Assembly (NCBI GenBank): GCA_013407085.1
Contig: JACCGJ010001768.1
Span: 1 to 64,000 of the forward strand
Source of the DNA: Atriophallophorus winterbourni
Taxonomy: Eukaryota; Platyhelminthes; Trematoda; Plagiorchiida; Microphallidae
Length of the DNA stretch: 64,000 nt
Reading direction: 5' to 3'
Below, one piece after another: positions 11,500 through 21,699 of the stretch. A model generated the notes under the pieces. It was given only the letters and a program-made list of their open reading frames with translations. It was not told the DNA's origin and did no database searches. Within the stretch, counting starts at the first letter, position 1; each line of letters opens with the position of its first letter. Both the position numbers and the translations under genes were made by a program.

Positions 11500-11800
11500 T
11501 AAGAATTTTTACCGTTCACGTTTGTTTTAACTGGAAAAATGTACTTGATTTTGTTGGTAACTTGCCAAATCAGAATATGTTTAAAAGAAATCCCGATGCC
11601 ATACATCAAACAACACAATGCATCCTGACACCAAACGTCACTCCACAGAGCGGCTGAAAAAAAATTCTGCCCTTGTGAGTCTCACCTAATTCTAAAACTG
11701 CTCTGTAATCAACTCAATCCCGTTTTCGTTTGTTACATTATTCGTATTTCCCATATTATTTCGTGGCTTCTGTAAAGCTATGTGTTTCGAAGAAGAAAAT
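11500..11800 (+). mobile_element. CR1-like LINE 3' end (AATTG-tail subfamily, decayed)
   Basis: Degenerate C-terminal RT sequence (VCFNWKN...) followed by a 3' UTR that matches those at 13440-13560 and 36540-36680 (shared TTATTCGTA, CCATATTATT, TGTAAAGCTA). Confidence 0.6.
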
Positions 11801-11969
11801 GGCTTTATTCGTGTGTACAAATGTTTAGAAATTAAATTATTTTCACCACAAAAATTCAGAAAAAATGCAGTTGAACTCTCAACATCGTATATCAAAGCGT
11901 CAAGTGTGCATTTAACTCTGAAACACACATTGATTTGTTAACCATGTATCGAGCCAAGTAAGAAAGAAT

Positions 11970-11982
11970 AGAATTTCTGATT
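11970..11982. repeat. Left target-site duplication of family T element
   Basis: AGAATTTCTGATT, repeated exactly at 12657-12669. Confidence 0.8.
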
Positions 11983-12084
11983 CAAGCGTGTTTGGAGAGT
12001 TTGTTCATTATGTTTTGCGACTACTCATCAGTACCAAGTCCTTCGAAATGTTCACAAAGTTTATCACAACGGTCCACATTGGAA

Positions 12085-12129
12085 GCACTTGACTCGAGTT
12101 TCGCTCTTATTTGAGCTCATCAGGAGTGC
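12085..12129 (-). ncRNA. Hammerhead ribozyme, family T, minus copy
   Basis: Minus strand: stem I GCACUC, core CUGAUGA (12117-12123), stem II GCUC/GAGC with loop AAAUAA, GAAA, palindromic ACUCGAGU, then C and stem I AAGUGC. Stem I keeps five pairs but has a C/A mismatch next to the core. The predicted cut falls between 12091 and 12090. Confidence 0.85.
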
Positions 12130-12538
12130 ATATCTCAGGCCTGATTCAAACCCATGACCTTCACCATTGTAGTCTCACACCTTACTGCCTGAGATACCGT
12201 CCACCGTTTGACCGATCGCGATTAAGCCTTCATGAATGTTTATCCAGACTGGCACGTTTGAGTAGCGTCATATGCTCGACCAGTCAAGAAGGAGCCAGCA
12301 ACATCTGTTGTGGTCGTCCAACCGATCTGATCTCCTTGTCAGGTCTTCCCATCAGATACAGTGTAAACTAACACAGATTAAATCTGACTGATATTGTTGT
12401 TCAAAAGTGTTTCGAGAGTTTGTTCATTATGTTTTGCTAATACTCATCAGTACCAAGTCCTTCCAAGTCATCAGGCCGTAAGGCGTGGGACTACAATGGT
12501 GAAGATCCTGGGTTCAAATCAGACCCGAGACAGGATAT

Positions 12539-12583
12539 GCACTGCTGATGAGCTCAAATAAGAGCGAAACTCGAGTCCAGTGC
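12539..12583 (+). ncRNA. Hammerhead ribozyme, family T, plus copy (complete)
   Basis: All parts are perfect: stem I GCACUG/CAGUGC (12539-12544 with 12578-12583), CUGAUGA 12545-12551, stem II GCUC/GAGC around AAAUAA, GAAA 12566-12569, ACUCGAGU and C12577 as the cleavage residue (GUC triplet). Stem III is only a palindrome with no loop, so activity would be expected mainly as a dimer or tandem RNA. Confidence 0.92.
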
Positions 12584-12656
12584 TTCCAATGTGGACCGTT
12601 GTGATAAACTTTGTGAATATTTCGAAGGACTTGGTACTGATGAGTAGTCGCAAAAC

Positions 12657-12669
12657 AGAATTTCTGATT
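12657..12669. repeat. Right target-site duplication of family T element
   Basis: AGAATTTCTGATT, identical to 11970-11982. Confidence 0.8.
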
Positions 12670-13180
12670 GTTTTGGTTCTTGAGTAAAGATAAAAAATAT
12701 TGGTTTTGGGTGGAGGAGGATGATCGGCAAGCAAGAAGTGAATTGTGCAGCGGATGGCACCATAAAAAGAAATGAATTTGATTAGTCACTTGCATTCGCA
12801 GAATTGACGATCGACTATTGTGTCTCGAATTAACTTCGCGGAAATACAGCTTATTGTTGTGATAACCTTAATTCCTCTTCTGATTAACTGAAAATCCTTA
12901 TCAGTAAAACCGGGTGGGATTATGGGGGATGTGTAGAGGAGGTGTGGAACAATGCCAGTCGAAACGAATAGTGTAACTACATTAATTGTAGTGAAAATAG
13001 AATGGACGCGAATAGCTGTAGAACATTCAGAAACTGAGTGGTCACATTATTGGTCCAGTTAAGACTGTCGGACCGTTAAGATTAAATTGAAAATATTTAA
13101 TCAAGGGTAATATTAGGACGGATTGAAACATCGGGTTACCACGTTTACCCTTTTTATGTGGTGGTGTTTATTTCTAACTG
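12670..13180. other. No gene recognised
   Basis: No domain or repeat unit identified. Confidence 0.45.
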
Positions 13181-13562
13181 TCCCACATTCGCGACTCAAC
13201 TGTAGACGACATTTTTTGCCATGCGAGTTTGTTTTACTTGGAACTATCTAACCGAGTATGTTGTAAACTCATCAAATCAGCATATGTTCACGAGAAGAAT
13301 TGATGCCTTTTTGACCCTTTGCCCGTGCATCGAAGAAAACTATATATCTTGATCCCATGCATCTATATTTGTGATCCCACTAATCGAAAACAATTTCCGC
13401 CCGTTGGATTTTTACCTGATTCTTGAACTGCTTAGTAAGAAACCAAATCCCGTTTTTGCTTGTTATATTATTCGTAGTTCCAATATTATTCTGTGGTTTT
13501 TTGTAAAGCTACATTTTTCTTAGCACAAGTAAATTGAATTGAATTGAATTTATAAACGGTTT
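13180..13562 (+). mobile_element. CR1-like LINE 3' end, AATTG tail
   Basis: Encodes the final RT residues (VCFTWNYL, then RIDAFLTLCPCIEENYIS) and a 3' UTR, and ends in AATTG repeats at 13534-13550. Same subfamily as 11500-11800 and 36360-36687. Confidence 0.75.
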
Positions 13563-14369
13563 ACGAAATAAAAAATTCTCAAGGCCGCTTAAATCTAGTA
13601 CGTGCGCAATCACAATCAGATTAACAAGCTCACTGTTTCTACGTGTGTAACCATGTGCCTTGAATGTATCAAGTATTCTAGGGTTACGCACATGTGATGT
13701 CATCAGCAAGCACGTTTTGTCTTAACTTTGACCCAAATTCATAAAATACGCATGTGTGTCACATGTCTAAGCTTTGTTCACCATTGACGTGTTTTATATG
13801 AGGTTCTGTCCGAATTTGATTCGCGATAATTTTCATCCATGTAGAAAATATTCAAAAATAAAGTAAAATTAACACAGAATTATAAAATAAGGTAAATTTT
13901 AAAACATTTGGCTATTTTCAGTGAACCCTCAGAGAGAAACCATACAGGGATTTTTAGTAGACTGCGTTGATAAGGCAAAATTTCATATTCTGAATAGATA
14001 CCTCGTCGATTGTTTCGTACGTCTTATGAGAGCAACGTACACCTTAACCTTTTATATTCTCCTGAACTAATTAAAGTGGTTGCGAGAGTAATTACGTGCT
14101 AGCTGTGTCAGTTAGAACGAGAAACCGGTTGATAACTTTCAAATTTCCAAGTCCAAACTCGTTTCTTATCCGAACGTGAAATGTACTTGATGTCGCTCGC
14201 CTTAGAAGTATGTGATAAAAGTTCGGCTATTCGTGAAAATTAAGTTTCCAATGAAATGGTTGGATCAGTTTCTGGTAATATTTTACTTCTGTAAAAAGAA
14301 CCTTTGTCAGACCAAGTGTCAGTACAAACACAGTTCAGGTTTAAATTGTCTTAGCCCGAGCAAGCCTAA
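13563..14369. other. No gene recognised
   Basis: AT-rich spacer without a recognisable exon or repeat. Confidence 0.4.
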
Positions 14370-16091
14370 ATAACCTGAGTTAGACAGGTGAAAAAAGATG
14401 CATTGATACACCCCACATGCTGTATAATCCGTTAATTGTTTAGAATGTGCGTGTGCAAAGAACGCCCGCAAACCGATAAACCCGTTTACCTAATCTGTGT
14501 GCACATTTGGTTAAATGTATTTTTTGTGATATACATATGCACGTGGCCTGCGATGAGACTTTGACCGATGAGTGTGTAAAGATCGTGAATGATAAAAACC
14601 TCCCATCCGTTTGCTATTTCTGTATTGACTGTAGAAATTCAATAGCGAATCTTAATCCCAAGAGTACACAATTATCTGCTAGAAACGATACTAATACAAT
14701 AGAGAATAGATTATTGATAATAGAAGAGGAACTTGCAAATTTAAAGAATACTCTACGACCAATAATCAAGACTAAAACAGTTGAATTGAATAATGGAATA
14801 CGCTCGACCTCACCGCCACAAAGTGCTTCTAAAAAGGTTAAATTACGCGACACTGAAGTGATACTTAAAAAGGCCTTGAAGCAGAAACCGTCTACGTCGA
14901 ACGCTCCTTTGGCCAAAGCTGCCACGAAAAATACTTCGCTTAATGTTATCTGCACCGATTCGGCACCAATTGAAACGCCCCCGGTGGTACAAAAATCATA
15001 CAGAGAAATGCTTTTGCGGTCGACCTCCGCTGCACAATCTGAGCCTGGCACACTAAACCTAAATCAAAAAGCTTCACATTCTATGAAGAATGACCGGACA
15101 CGCGACAAGCATTCTCATTCGTTAAGCGTAATATGTACGAATGTTAAAGAGTCCGGCGAGAGCTTGTTATATAGAAAACACAAACACGACCTCGATATAT
15201 GGTCTCAAATTTGTGAAAAGTTGCAAAATGAGCATGTTACTCCTGACAAACTGATTCGTCTAACTCGCCATTCCACCTCACCTCATAGTGATCAACCTCG
15301 GTTACTAAGAGTCACACTGAAGTGCGAGGCTGATATCGAAAACATACTGCTAAATTCGTACCGACTAAAGACGGATCCGACTTCAAATTGCCGGGTATAT
15401 CCTGATGTGCCATGGTGGGAACGGAAGGGTGCCTCAAACACTAAGGAGAAAACGGTATCGCGGAGTATGTTTCTACTTGGGGTACCAGAAAATACCACTG
15501 AAGCATCGGAACAGGAAACAGCAGATCATGACTTCAAGCAGTGGCGTTACATTGCGTCTTTGCTTAATATTTCTAACGTTGTGATCACTGACACTTGCCG
15601 GGTGCCTTTTTCAATAAACTATAAAGGAGACGAACCGAAACCTCTCAGGATTACCTTTTTAATTACCGACATGGCTGAATTTGTCAAGTCCGAATGGAAA
15701 ATAGCAAAACGTGCATTACCGAAAGACATTAGACTTTGTCCACCGAGACCAAGTACCATGAGTGAGACACATTCGCGGCTGGTGGCGGTAGACGGCAGCG
15801 TTCCCACCGAATCGGAAGCAATCAATACATCAAAAAACGTAGTGATTCTATGGAATGCGCTACCGCAAGATGTTGTGAATGCAACGACAATTGATGTTTT
15901 CAAATCGAAATTGGATGCATACGTCAAACAAAACCCTGAATTTGGCGCGGTGTATTGAAGCAATACGAACCCAAAAAACATTAACAATGTGATTTTGATT
16001 AAAAAAATTTTTCGCAATAGTTGTCATCCAATGGTACGTGTAAAGCACTAGCTTTTTATAACCATAAATCTTGATTCTTGATTCTTGATTA
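14370..16091 (+). mobile_element. Internally deleted CR1-like element (5' UTR, ORF1, RT tail, 3' UTR)
   Basis: The 5' UTR (from about 14370) is also found inverted at 17131-17235, which supports a real element 5' end. One long ORF follows, then a short 3' UTR with three TTGATTC-type repeats at 16070-16091. The endonuclease and almost all of the RT are missing, so it would depend on another element for movement. Confidence 0.75.
14507..15958 (+). CDS. CR1-like ORF1 (PHD finger) fused to the RT C-terminal tail
   Basis: 483 codons with no internal stop. The N-terminus has a PHD-type zinc-finger pattern (C4, C7, H12, C15, then C36/C39/C42); the first cysteine pair (MCVC) sits just upstream in another frame at ~14444, so one indel probably breaks the true start, and the TTG at 14507 is not a natural initiator. 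Residues ~65-90 look coiled-coil-like. The middle resembles the ORF1 nucleic-acid-binding core of fluke CR1 elements (DLDIWSQICEKL ... LIRLTRH ... RLLRVTL). The last ~40 residues (VVILWNALPQDVVNATTIDV, then FKSKLDAYV) match the C-terminus of CR1 RT (compare FLWNSLPPHIICATSLNMFK at 39105). CR1 ORF1 proteins with PHD domains are known; this fusion to the RT tail is what is unusual. Confidence 0.75.
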   Translation: MVKCIFCDIHMHVACDETLTDECVKIVNDKNLPSVCYFCIDCRNSIANLNPKSTQLSARNDTNTIENRLLIIEEELANLKNTLRPIIKTKTVELNNGIRSTSPPQSASKKVKLRDTEVILKKALKQKPSTSNAPLAKAATKNTSLNVICTDSAPIETPPVVQKSYREMLLRSTSAAQSEPGTLNLNQKASHSMKNDRTRDKHSHSLSVICTNVKESGESLLYRKHKHDLDIWSQICEKLQNEHVTPDKLIRLTRHSTSPHSDQPRLLRVTLKCEADIENILLNSYRLKTDPTSNCRVYPDVPWWERKGASNTKEKTVSRSMFLLGVPENTTEASEQETADHDFKQWRYIASLLNISNVVITDTCRVPFSINYKGDEPKPLRITFLITDMAEFVKSEWKIAKRALPKDIRLCPPRPSTMSETHSRLVAVDGSVPTESEAINTSKNVVILWNALPQDVVNATTIDVFKSKLDAYVKQNPEFGAVY

Positions 16092-17130
16092 GGAACAATA
16101 CAATAATTCATATCCGCTGTAGAACCGGTCGCCATGTTAGTGAGATATCCGCCCCATCCACCTTGTTAACTGCATTCACCCCAGCCTTTGTTATTTCACC
16201 TGTTTCAGCTTGAAGTCTTCCCGTTGCAGGTTTAGTAAGTGATCTACCTACACGTTTCTAGTTTAGCTTGTGATCTACAATACAAATGAGGTCTTCTTCT
16301 TGACGGTGATGAAACAGACGAATCAACTTCCTGATATCCCCGCTTTGAACGGTGTCCAGAGCGTGTTCAGCCAGGGTAATATACCGTATCAGTGATTGAT
16401 ATTCACAGGAATTGTGGGCTTCGCGGGCTTCCCATTCGTTTTATGTGTTTGTTTATCCTAGTAAAAGTTCTCTAGCCATTTTCCCGATATAAACACACGG
16501 GCAACCATTGCACTTGATTTCCTAGATACAGTTCCCTTAGAGAGATGCATTCATTCGGAGCGGAGCGTCCCACCTCTTTTTTATACGTTGCTCTTATAAC
16601 TGCGTAATCCAGATTATACTCGCAGGCGCTTTTGGCGTACACTATAGAACCGTAGCTCGTCAAGACTTCCCATTATAGGTAAAGTATATTTTACTCCTTT
16701 CAAATGGCGCTTAATTAAACTCTTGGGGTAACTGTGATCTGCATATGGACGTCTAACTTCTTGACTAGTCCGTTTTTGATAAAATAGCGTCGCTGCAGAT
16801 GTGCTAAACCTAGTGGAGCAGCGATTTCGCGATGGACATGAAGGTGTACCTCAAAATCGCATCTGTGTTGATCGGCTTAGATATGCTGCAGTTCTCTTCT
16901 TGTGATTGTTTTTGGCGCGAGGCAGTCAAGAACAGAAGTGTCTCTTCTATAAAGTCAATGTCCTTCGTAACTTCGAATTTCGGATTGAGGCAATTATAGA
17001 ACAATGAGGCAGTTTGAATAACAAGGACAACAAAGTAGATGAAGAGGATATATCCACAATATGTCGTCCGGTCCTGCAGGAGATAATGATTGATGTGCAT
17101 CATCCATAGTGTGCACACGGACAGGGTACA
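16092..17130 (-). pseudogene. Penelope-like element PLE2, RT end and GIY-YIG nuclease (decayed)
   Basis: Minus strand: IDFIEETLLFLTASRQK ... KPINTDAILRYTFMS (PLE linker, compare VYRK.THTD), then a stretch with stops, then the nuclease core CVYIGKMARELL at about 16475-16510. Homologous along its length to 52405-53690. Frameshifts throughout. Confidence 0.7.
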
Positions 17131-17235
17131 TTTTTCTCACCTGTAAGCGCTAAACAAATAAGGGATTATACAGATTTTAGGGTGTATCAATTAATCATTT
17201 TCTCACCTGCTAATTTTAAGTAACTTATGTAACTC
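17131..17235 (-). mobile_element. CR1-like 5' UTR fragment
   Basis: Minus strand resembles 14370-14450 (shared ATTGATACACCC, CTGTATAATCC, TTGTTTA). It marks the same 5' UTR in a second place. Confidence 0.6.
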
Positions 17236-17257
17236 GTGTTCCTGTTTGCATTAACAC

Positions 17258-17303
17258 CATCGGTCTGATGAATCTTTAGTCTCAGAAGAGAAACGTTACT
17301 AAA
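17258..17303 (+). ncRNA. Hammerhead ribozyme, PLE2 type, solo
   Basis: CUGAUGA at 17265-17271, stem II arms CUUUAG/CAGAAG (one mismatch), GAAA at 17290-17293, CGUU, and a short stem I (GGU/ACU). Same plan as the 52.4-kb PLE2 ribozyme but with no PLE gene in the same orientation next to it. Confidence 0.65.
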
Positions 17304-17399
17304 AATACGATCTAACCCATTCATGCCGAATGTCCAAACTAAAACTAGATGGTCATTACCCAATCACACTTACGGGGTGAACTTATGTTGACATTTAGA

Positions 17400-17757
17400 A
17401 TTATTCACACCGAAAATCAGTTTATCAAACATTTACCAAAACCCAAGCAGCTTACTCGAATACGCTAGAATTCAAAAAAGTTTAAGCATTCTACATTCTT
17501 GATCGGATATTCGCCGTACTATTTTTAGGTTCGAATTTGTTTCAGTTGGAAATCCTTGCCTGAAAAGATTATAAGCTCGGAATCTGTGGTGGTTTTCACT
17601 TCAAAGCTGGATGAATAAATGACGAATCATGCGCTATATGACGGTACCTATACAGTCTTGCATGGCTGTACGTTTTAACTCCATATACATTGTCATCCTG
17701 CGGTTTTTGTCAAGTCTATTTCTTTTTCTAAGATAAAAATTGCTTGGTTCTGAGTTG
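17400..17757 (+). mobile_element. CR1-like LINE 3' end (GTTCTGA tail)
   Basis: Closely similar to 380-715: last RT codons, a stop, 3' UTR and a terminal TTGGTTCTGAGTT. A single truncated copy. Confidence 0.75.
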
Positions 17758-17830
17758 TTGATTTCATGACTATAAATTCCAGATCGGTCTCAAATATATT
17801 CAAATATCCTTTTTTTGTCATTCGAATTCA

Positions 17831-18830
17831 NNNNNNNNNNNNNNNNNNNNNNNNNNNNNNNNNNNNNNNNNNNNNNNNNNNNNNNNNNNNNNNNNNNNNN
17901 NNNNNNNNNNNNNNNNNNNNNNNNNNNNNNNNNNNNNNNNNNNNNNNNNNNNNNNNNNNNNNNNNNNNNNNNNNNNNNNNNNNNNNNNNNNNNNNNNNNN
18001 NNNNNNNNNNNNNNNNNNNNNNNNNNNNNNNNNNNNNNNNNNNNNNNNNNNNNNNNNNNNNNNNNNNNNNNNNNNNNNNNNNNNNNNNNNNNNNNNNNNN
18101 NNNNNNNNNNNNNNNNNNNNNNNNNNNNNNNNNNNNNNNNNNNNNNNNNNNNNNNNNNNNNNNNNNNNNNNNNNNNNNNNNNNNNNNNNNNNNNNNNNNN
18201 NNNNNNNNNNNNNNNNNNNNNNNNNNNNNNNNNNNNNNNNNNNNNNNNNNNNNNNNNNNNNNNNNNNNNNNNNNNNNNNNNNNNNNNNNNNNNNNNNNNN
18301 NNNNNNNNNNNNNNNNNNNNNNNNNNNNNNNNNNNNNNNNNNNNNNNNNNNNNNNNNNNNNNNNNNNNNNNNNNNNNNNNNNNNNNNNNNNNNNNNNNNN
18401 NNNNNNNNNNNNNNNNNNNNNNNNNNNNNNNNNNNNNNNNNNNNNNNNNNNNNNNNNNNNNNNNNNNNNNNNNNNNNNNNNNNNNNNNNNNNNNNNNNNN
18501 NNNNNNNNNNNNNNNNNNNNNNNNNNNNNNNNNNNNNNNNNNNNNNNNNNNNNNNNNNNNNNNNNNNNNNNNNNNNNNNNNNNNNNNNNNNNNNNNNNNN
18601 NNNNNNNNNNNNNNNNNNNNNNNNNNNNNNNNNNNNNNNNNNNNNNNNNNNNNNNNNNNNNNNNNNNNNNNNNNNNNNNNNNNNNNNNNNNNNNNNNNNN
18701 NNNNNNNNNNNNNNNNNNNNNNNNNNNNNNNNNNNNNNNNNNNNNNNNNNNNNNNNNNNNNNNNNNNNNNNNNNNNNNNNNNNNNNNNNNNNNNNNNNNN
18801 NNNNNNNNNNNNNNNNNNNNNNNNNNNNNN
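17831..18830. other. Assembly gap, exactly 1000 N
   Basis: The round size indicates an arbitrary scaffold gap. All open frames crossing it are artefacts. It hides the left end of the hAT element. Confidence 0.99.
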
Positions 18831-20972
18831 AATAGTTCGCTTTGGGGTTTAAAGCGAAGCGAAGTTGCGAAGCGAAGCGAATATTGTTGAATATTCGCTT
18901 CGCTATCGCCATGGCGAAGGGCAAAAATAAACTTCGCTAAAAATTCGTTATACTCCGCTTCGCTTAAAACGAAGTGCAAGTTCAAACTTCGCCGTAAACG
19001 AATATTAGCGAAGTATTCGCTAAAAGCGAAGTCTTCGTTTTTGTACTTTAATATTTTAACCCTTCTACGGGAATTGTTTTTGATGTTGACACTTGTTGAT
19101 AGGCACCGCCAGACAAGTGAACTCCGATGGTGACTGAAAGTACCGACGTAAGCCAGTTAGCAACAGACTGCTTGTTTATTTGCTATAAGCTAACATTTGA
19201 GGTGGTAACTAGTAAAACGGTCAGTAGACAAAGGGTTGTTCTTTTTTGTACTTTAATATTTTGTCTGTTATTTATTGTCTGCTATAAATAGGATGAAAAT
19301 TTAATTGTCTCATCATAGTTTCATCATGAGCCCCTCGAAGACGCACCACAAGTCGGACAAGGACAAAGACTCGGCCTCGGCCAAGAAGTCCAAGAGGAGC
19401 CCGACCCTCAACGTCAAGCTGCCGTCCAAAGACCCGTGGACCCCCAAGTCCTCGAGAAAGAGGTCTCCGCCGCCGTCAGATGATGATGATGATGACGACT
19501 TTTATCACACCACCTACCGGCACAAGCCTACCAGATCACCGATCTGGAACTTCTTCAAGAAGGAGGCTGTGAAGAAAGGTGCGAAGGAAAGAGAAGTTCG
19601 AGCTCTTTGCCAAGTCGAGTATTGTGGCCAGTCCATTGCCCGGCCTCAGGGAACTCCCCAAGGAATGGTCTGCCACATCATGTCGAAGCATCCGGACGTT
19701 TCTAAGCAGTTTCTGAACCAGAAGGCCAAGTTGGAGACTGAAAAGGTGAGTTAGACTCAGTTTGACGCAACCTTCGCTAAACTTCGTTCAAACTTTGCTA
19801 TACTTCGCAATATCTTGCCATATACTTTGTTATAGATCGCTTAGTACTTCCAAATACTGTGCATGAACATCATTATACTTTGCAATAGTTTGTTGGAAAT
19901 GAAGCTCAACTGTTTTTTCTTTATTTTCTTTCCCAGAAGAAGCAGCAGCAGTCCCAGTCCAGCTCTTGGCGATTCAAGTTCGGGGAGTCATCCAAAACCT
20001 CTTCAAGAAGGCTATCAATGACCCCGATCACCCAGTACTACAAGTCCGGCGGCAGCGCCAGCGCTCCCAAGAAGTACAACCCGAACAGTCCTCTCCAGCT
20101 GAGGACAATTACAAGTTGTTACCTTCTTACTTGAAAGATAATTTTGATTTTACTTTGCTATACTTCGCTCAATCTTCGCTATTCTTTGTTATATATTGCT
20201 ATTTTTCGATTAAAAATCACTATAATTTGGATATATCGCTAATACCTTCGCTATTATTCCAGGTATTCTCAGTCGCTGGACCCGAAAATCAACATCCCCA
20301 GGCAGATCATGTTTTCCAGCACATCTGTACCCTCCTCTTCAAGAATGTAGAGGAAGCCATGGAGAAGAAGCTCGCCAAGGACCTGGCCAACCTCATGTGA
20401 GTTGGATTCACCAGTGACATGTGGACCAGCCGCTCCAACCAGGGGTACCTGAGTTTGTCGACACCCAGGAGCTCACGGCGGGGGCCTACTCCCTTCTGAC
20501 TGGAGGCAGCCGGACCAGTTCCGGCACCAGGTCCAGGTCCAGAACCCCGGTCTCAGAGTCAGAGGAGGAGCCTAATTTCCTTTGAGAAAACACGGTTTTT
20601 TATATTTACAATTCCAAAGCTCATGAAAAACTCATCTCTTGTCAAATAAAAGTTCTTTCATGGTCAAAAAATAATTTATTTCGGAATTCGTTTTATTTCA
20701 GCGAGGAAAGGCGAATTTAAACGAATATTAGCGAATTATAGCAAATTAAAGCAAGGTTTTTTGTCGAAAACGAAGTTTTTGGGTTACATCGAAGTTGAGC
20801 GAAGATTATTCGCTAATATTCGTTATGGCGAAGTGCGAATATTCGCTTCGCTTCGCCATTGCGAAGTGCTTGGCTTTGATACTATTCGCTATCGCGAAGG
20901 GCAGTTAGGGCACTTCGAAAATTCGCTTCGCACTTCGCTTCGCTCCAAAAAAGTGACATTCGTTATTGTCTG
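18831..20972 (+). mobile_element. hAT DNA transposon, internally deleted
   Basis: The right end reads ATTCGTTATTGTCTG (terminal inverted repeat CAGACAATAACGAAT); the left terminus is inside the gap. Both flanks and the intron are packed with GCGAAG/CTTCGC subterminal motifs. It contains a BED-finger and hAT-like coding region, but the catalytic and dimerisation domains are missing. Confidence 0.8.
19326..20585 (+). pseudogene. BED-finger hAT transposase remnant
   Basis: Exon 1 (19326-19745, 140 codons, donor GTGAGT) has a charged N-terminus and a BED-type finger (SPIWNFFKKE, C95, C100, H117, H122). Exon 2 starts at 19937 after a TTTCCCAG acceptor. A later open frame (KKLAKDLANLM, stop at 20398-20400, then VGFTSDMWTSRSNQGYLSLS) is the typical start of a hAT RNase H-like domain. 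The frame then ends quickly (EESEEEPNFL-like tail near 20585), so most of the transposase has been deleted. Strongly GC-rich coding compared with its flanks. Confidence 0.75.
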
Positions 20973-21595
20973 CTTGGGTGTCCACGGGTCTTTGGACGGC
21001 AGCTTGACGTTGAGGGTCGGGCTCCTCTTGGACTTCTTGGCCGAGGCCGAGTCTTTGTCCTTGTCCGACTTGTGATGCGTCTTCGGGGGGCTCATGATGA
21101 AACTATGATGAAACAATTAAATTTTCATCCTATTTATAGCAGACAATAAATAGCAGACAAAATATTAAAGTACAAAAAAGAACAACCCTTTGTCTACTGA
21201 CCGTAACACTAGTTACCACCTCAAATGTTATCTTATAGCAAATAAACAAGCAGTCTGTTGCTAACTGGCTTACGCCGGTACTTTCAGTCACCATCGGAGT
21301 TCACTTGTCTGGCGGTGTCTATCAACAAGTGTCAACATCAAAAACAATTCTCGCAGAAGGGTTAAAATATTAAAGTACAAAAATGAAGACTTCGCTTTTA
21401 GCGAATACTTCGCTAATATTCGTTAGGGCGAAGTTTGAACTTGCACTTCGTTTTAAGCGAAGCGAAGTATAACGAATTTTTAGCGAAGTTTATTTTTGCC
21501 CTTGGCGATAGCGAAGCGAATATTCAACAATATTCGCTTCGCTTCGCAACTTCGCTTCGCTTTAAATCCCAAAGCGAAGTATTCGTTATTGTCTG
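20973..21595 (-). mobile_element. Inverted partial copy of the same hAT element
   Basis: About 620 bases nearly identical, in inverse orientation, to 18831-19449, including the first ~40 transposase codons (MSPPKTHHKSDKDKDSASAK). It ends in ATTCGTTATTGTCTG at 21595. The other side stops at codon ~41 (WTPK), exactly where the left element ends at 20972. Confidence 0.85.
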
Positions 21596-21699
21596 GTGCA
21601 GATAACAGTAATGTTGAAAGCGATTGAACGAGCTTAACGCTGGGATTTCTGAAGTCAACACGCACGCACACATCACAACCGTTTTCACACTGTTTGTCT

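Larger units (their letters stand above)
11983..12656. mobile_element. Fold-back hammerhead SINE/retrozyme, family T
   Basis: A 674-bp composite between 13-bp direct repeats. Minus-oriented material runs 12466 to 11983: the end of one unit, a complete unit (repeat distance between the TACTCATCAG marks at 12441 and 12022 is 419 bases) and its tail. A plus-oriented partial unit (12466-12656) follows. Each unit has a pol III-like head: an A-box-like GGCAGTAAGG and a B-box-like GGTTCAAATC (12511-12520; GGTTTGAATC on the minus copy), then a hammerhead ribozyme. No coding capacity. Known parallels are the SM-alpha hammerhead SINE of schistosomes and animal retrozymes; this family I do not recognise. 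Confidence 0.8.

Noticed and set aside
12637..12656. Second CTGATGAG in the family T unit (also at 12022-12031 and 12441-12450 on the minus strand)
   Set aside because: No GAAA box or stem II hairpin follows (GUAGUCGC then AAAAC); treated as part of the repeat, not a ribozyme.
17766..18985. Long open frames across 17.8-18.9 kb
   Set aside because: They are made of N codons in the assembly gap.
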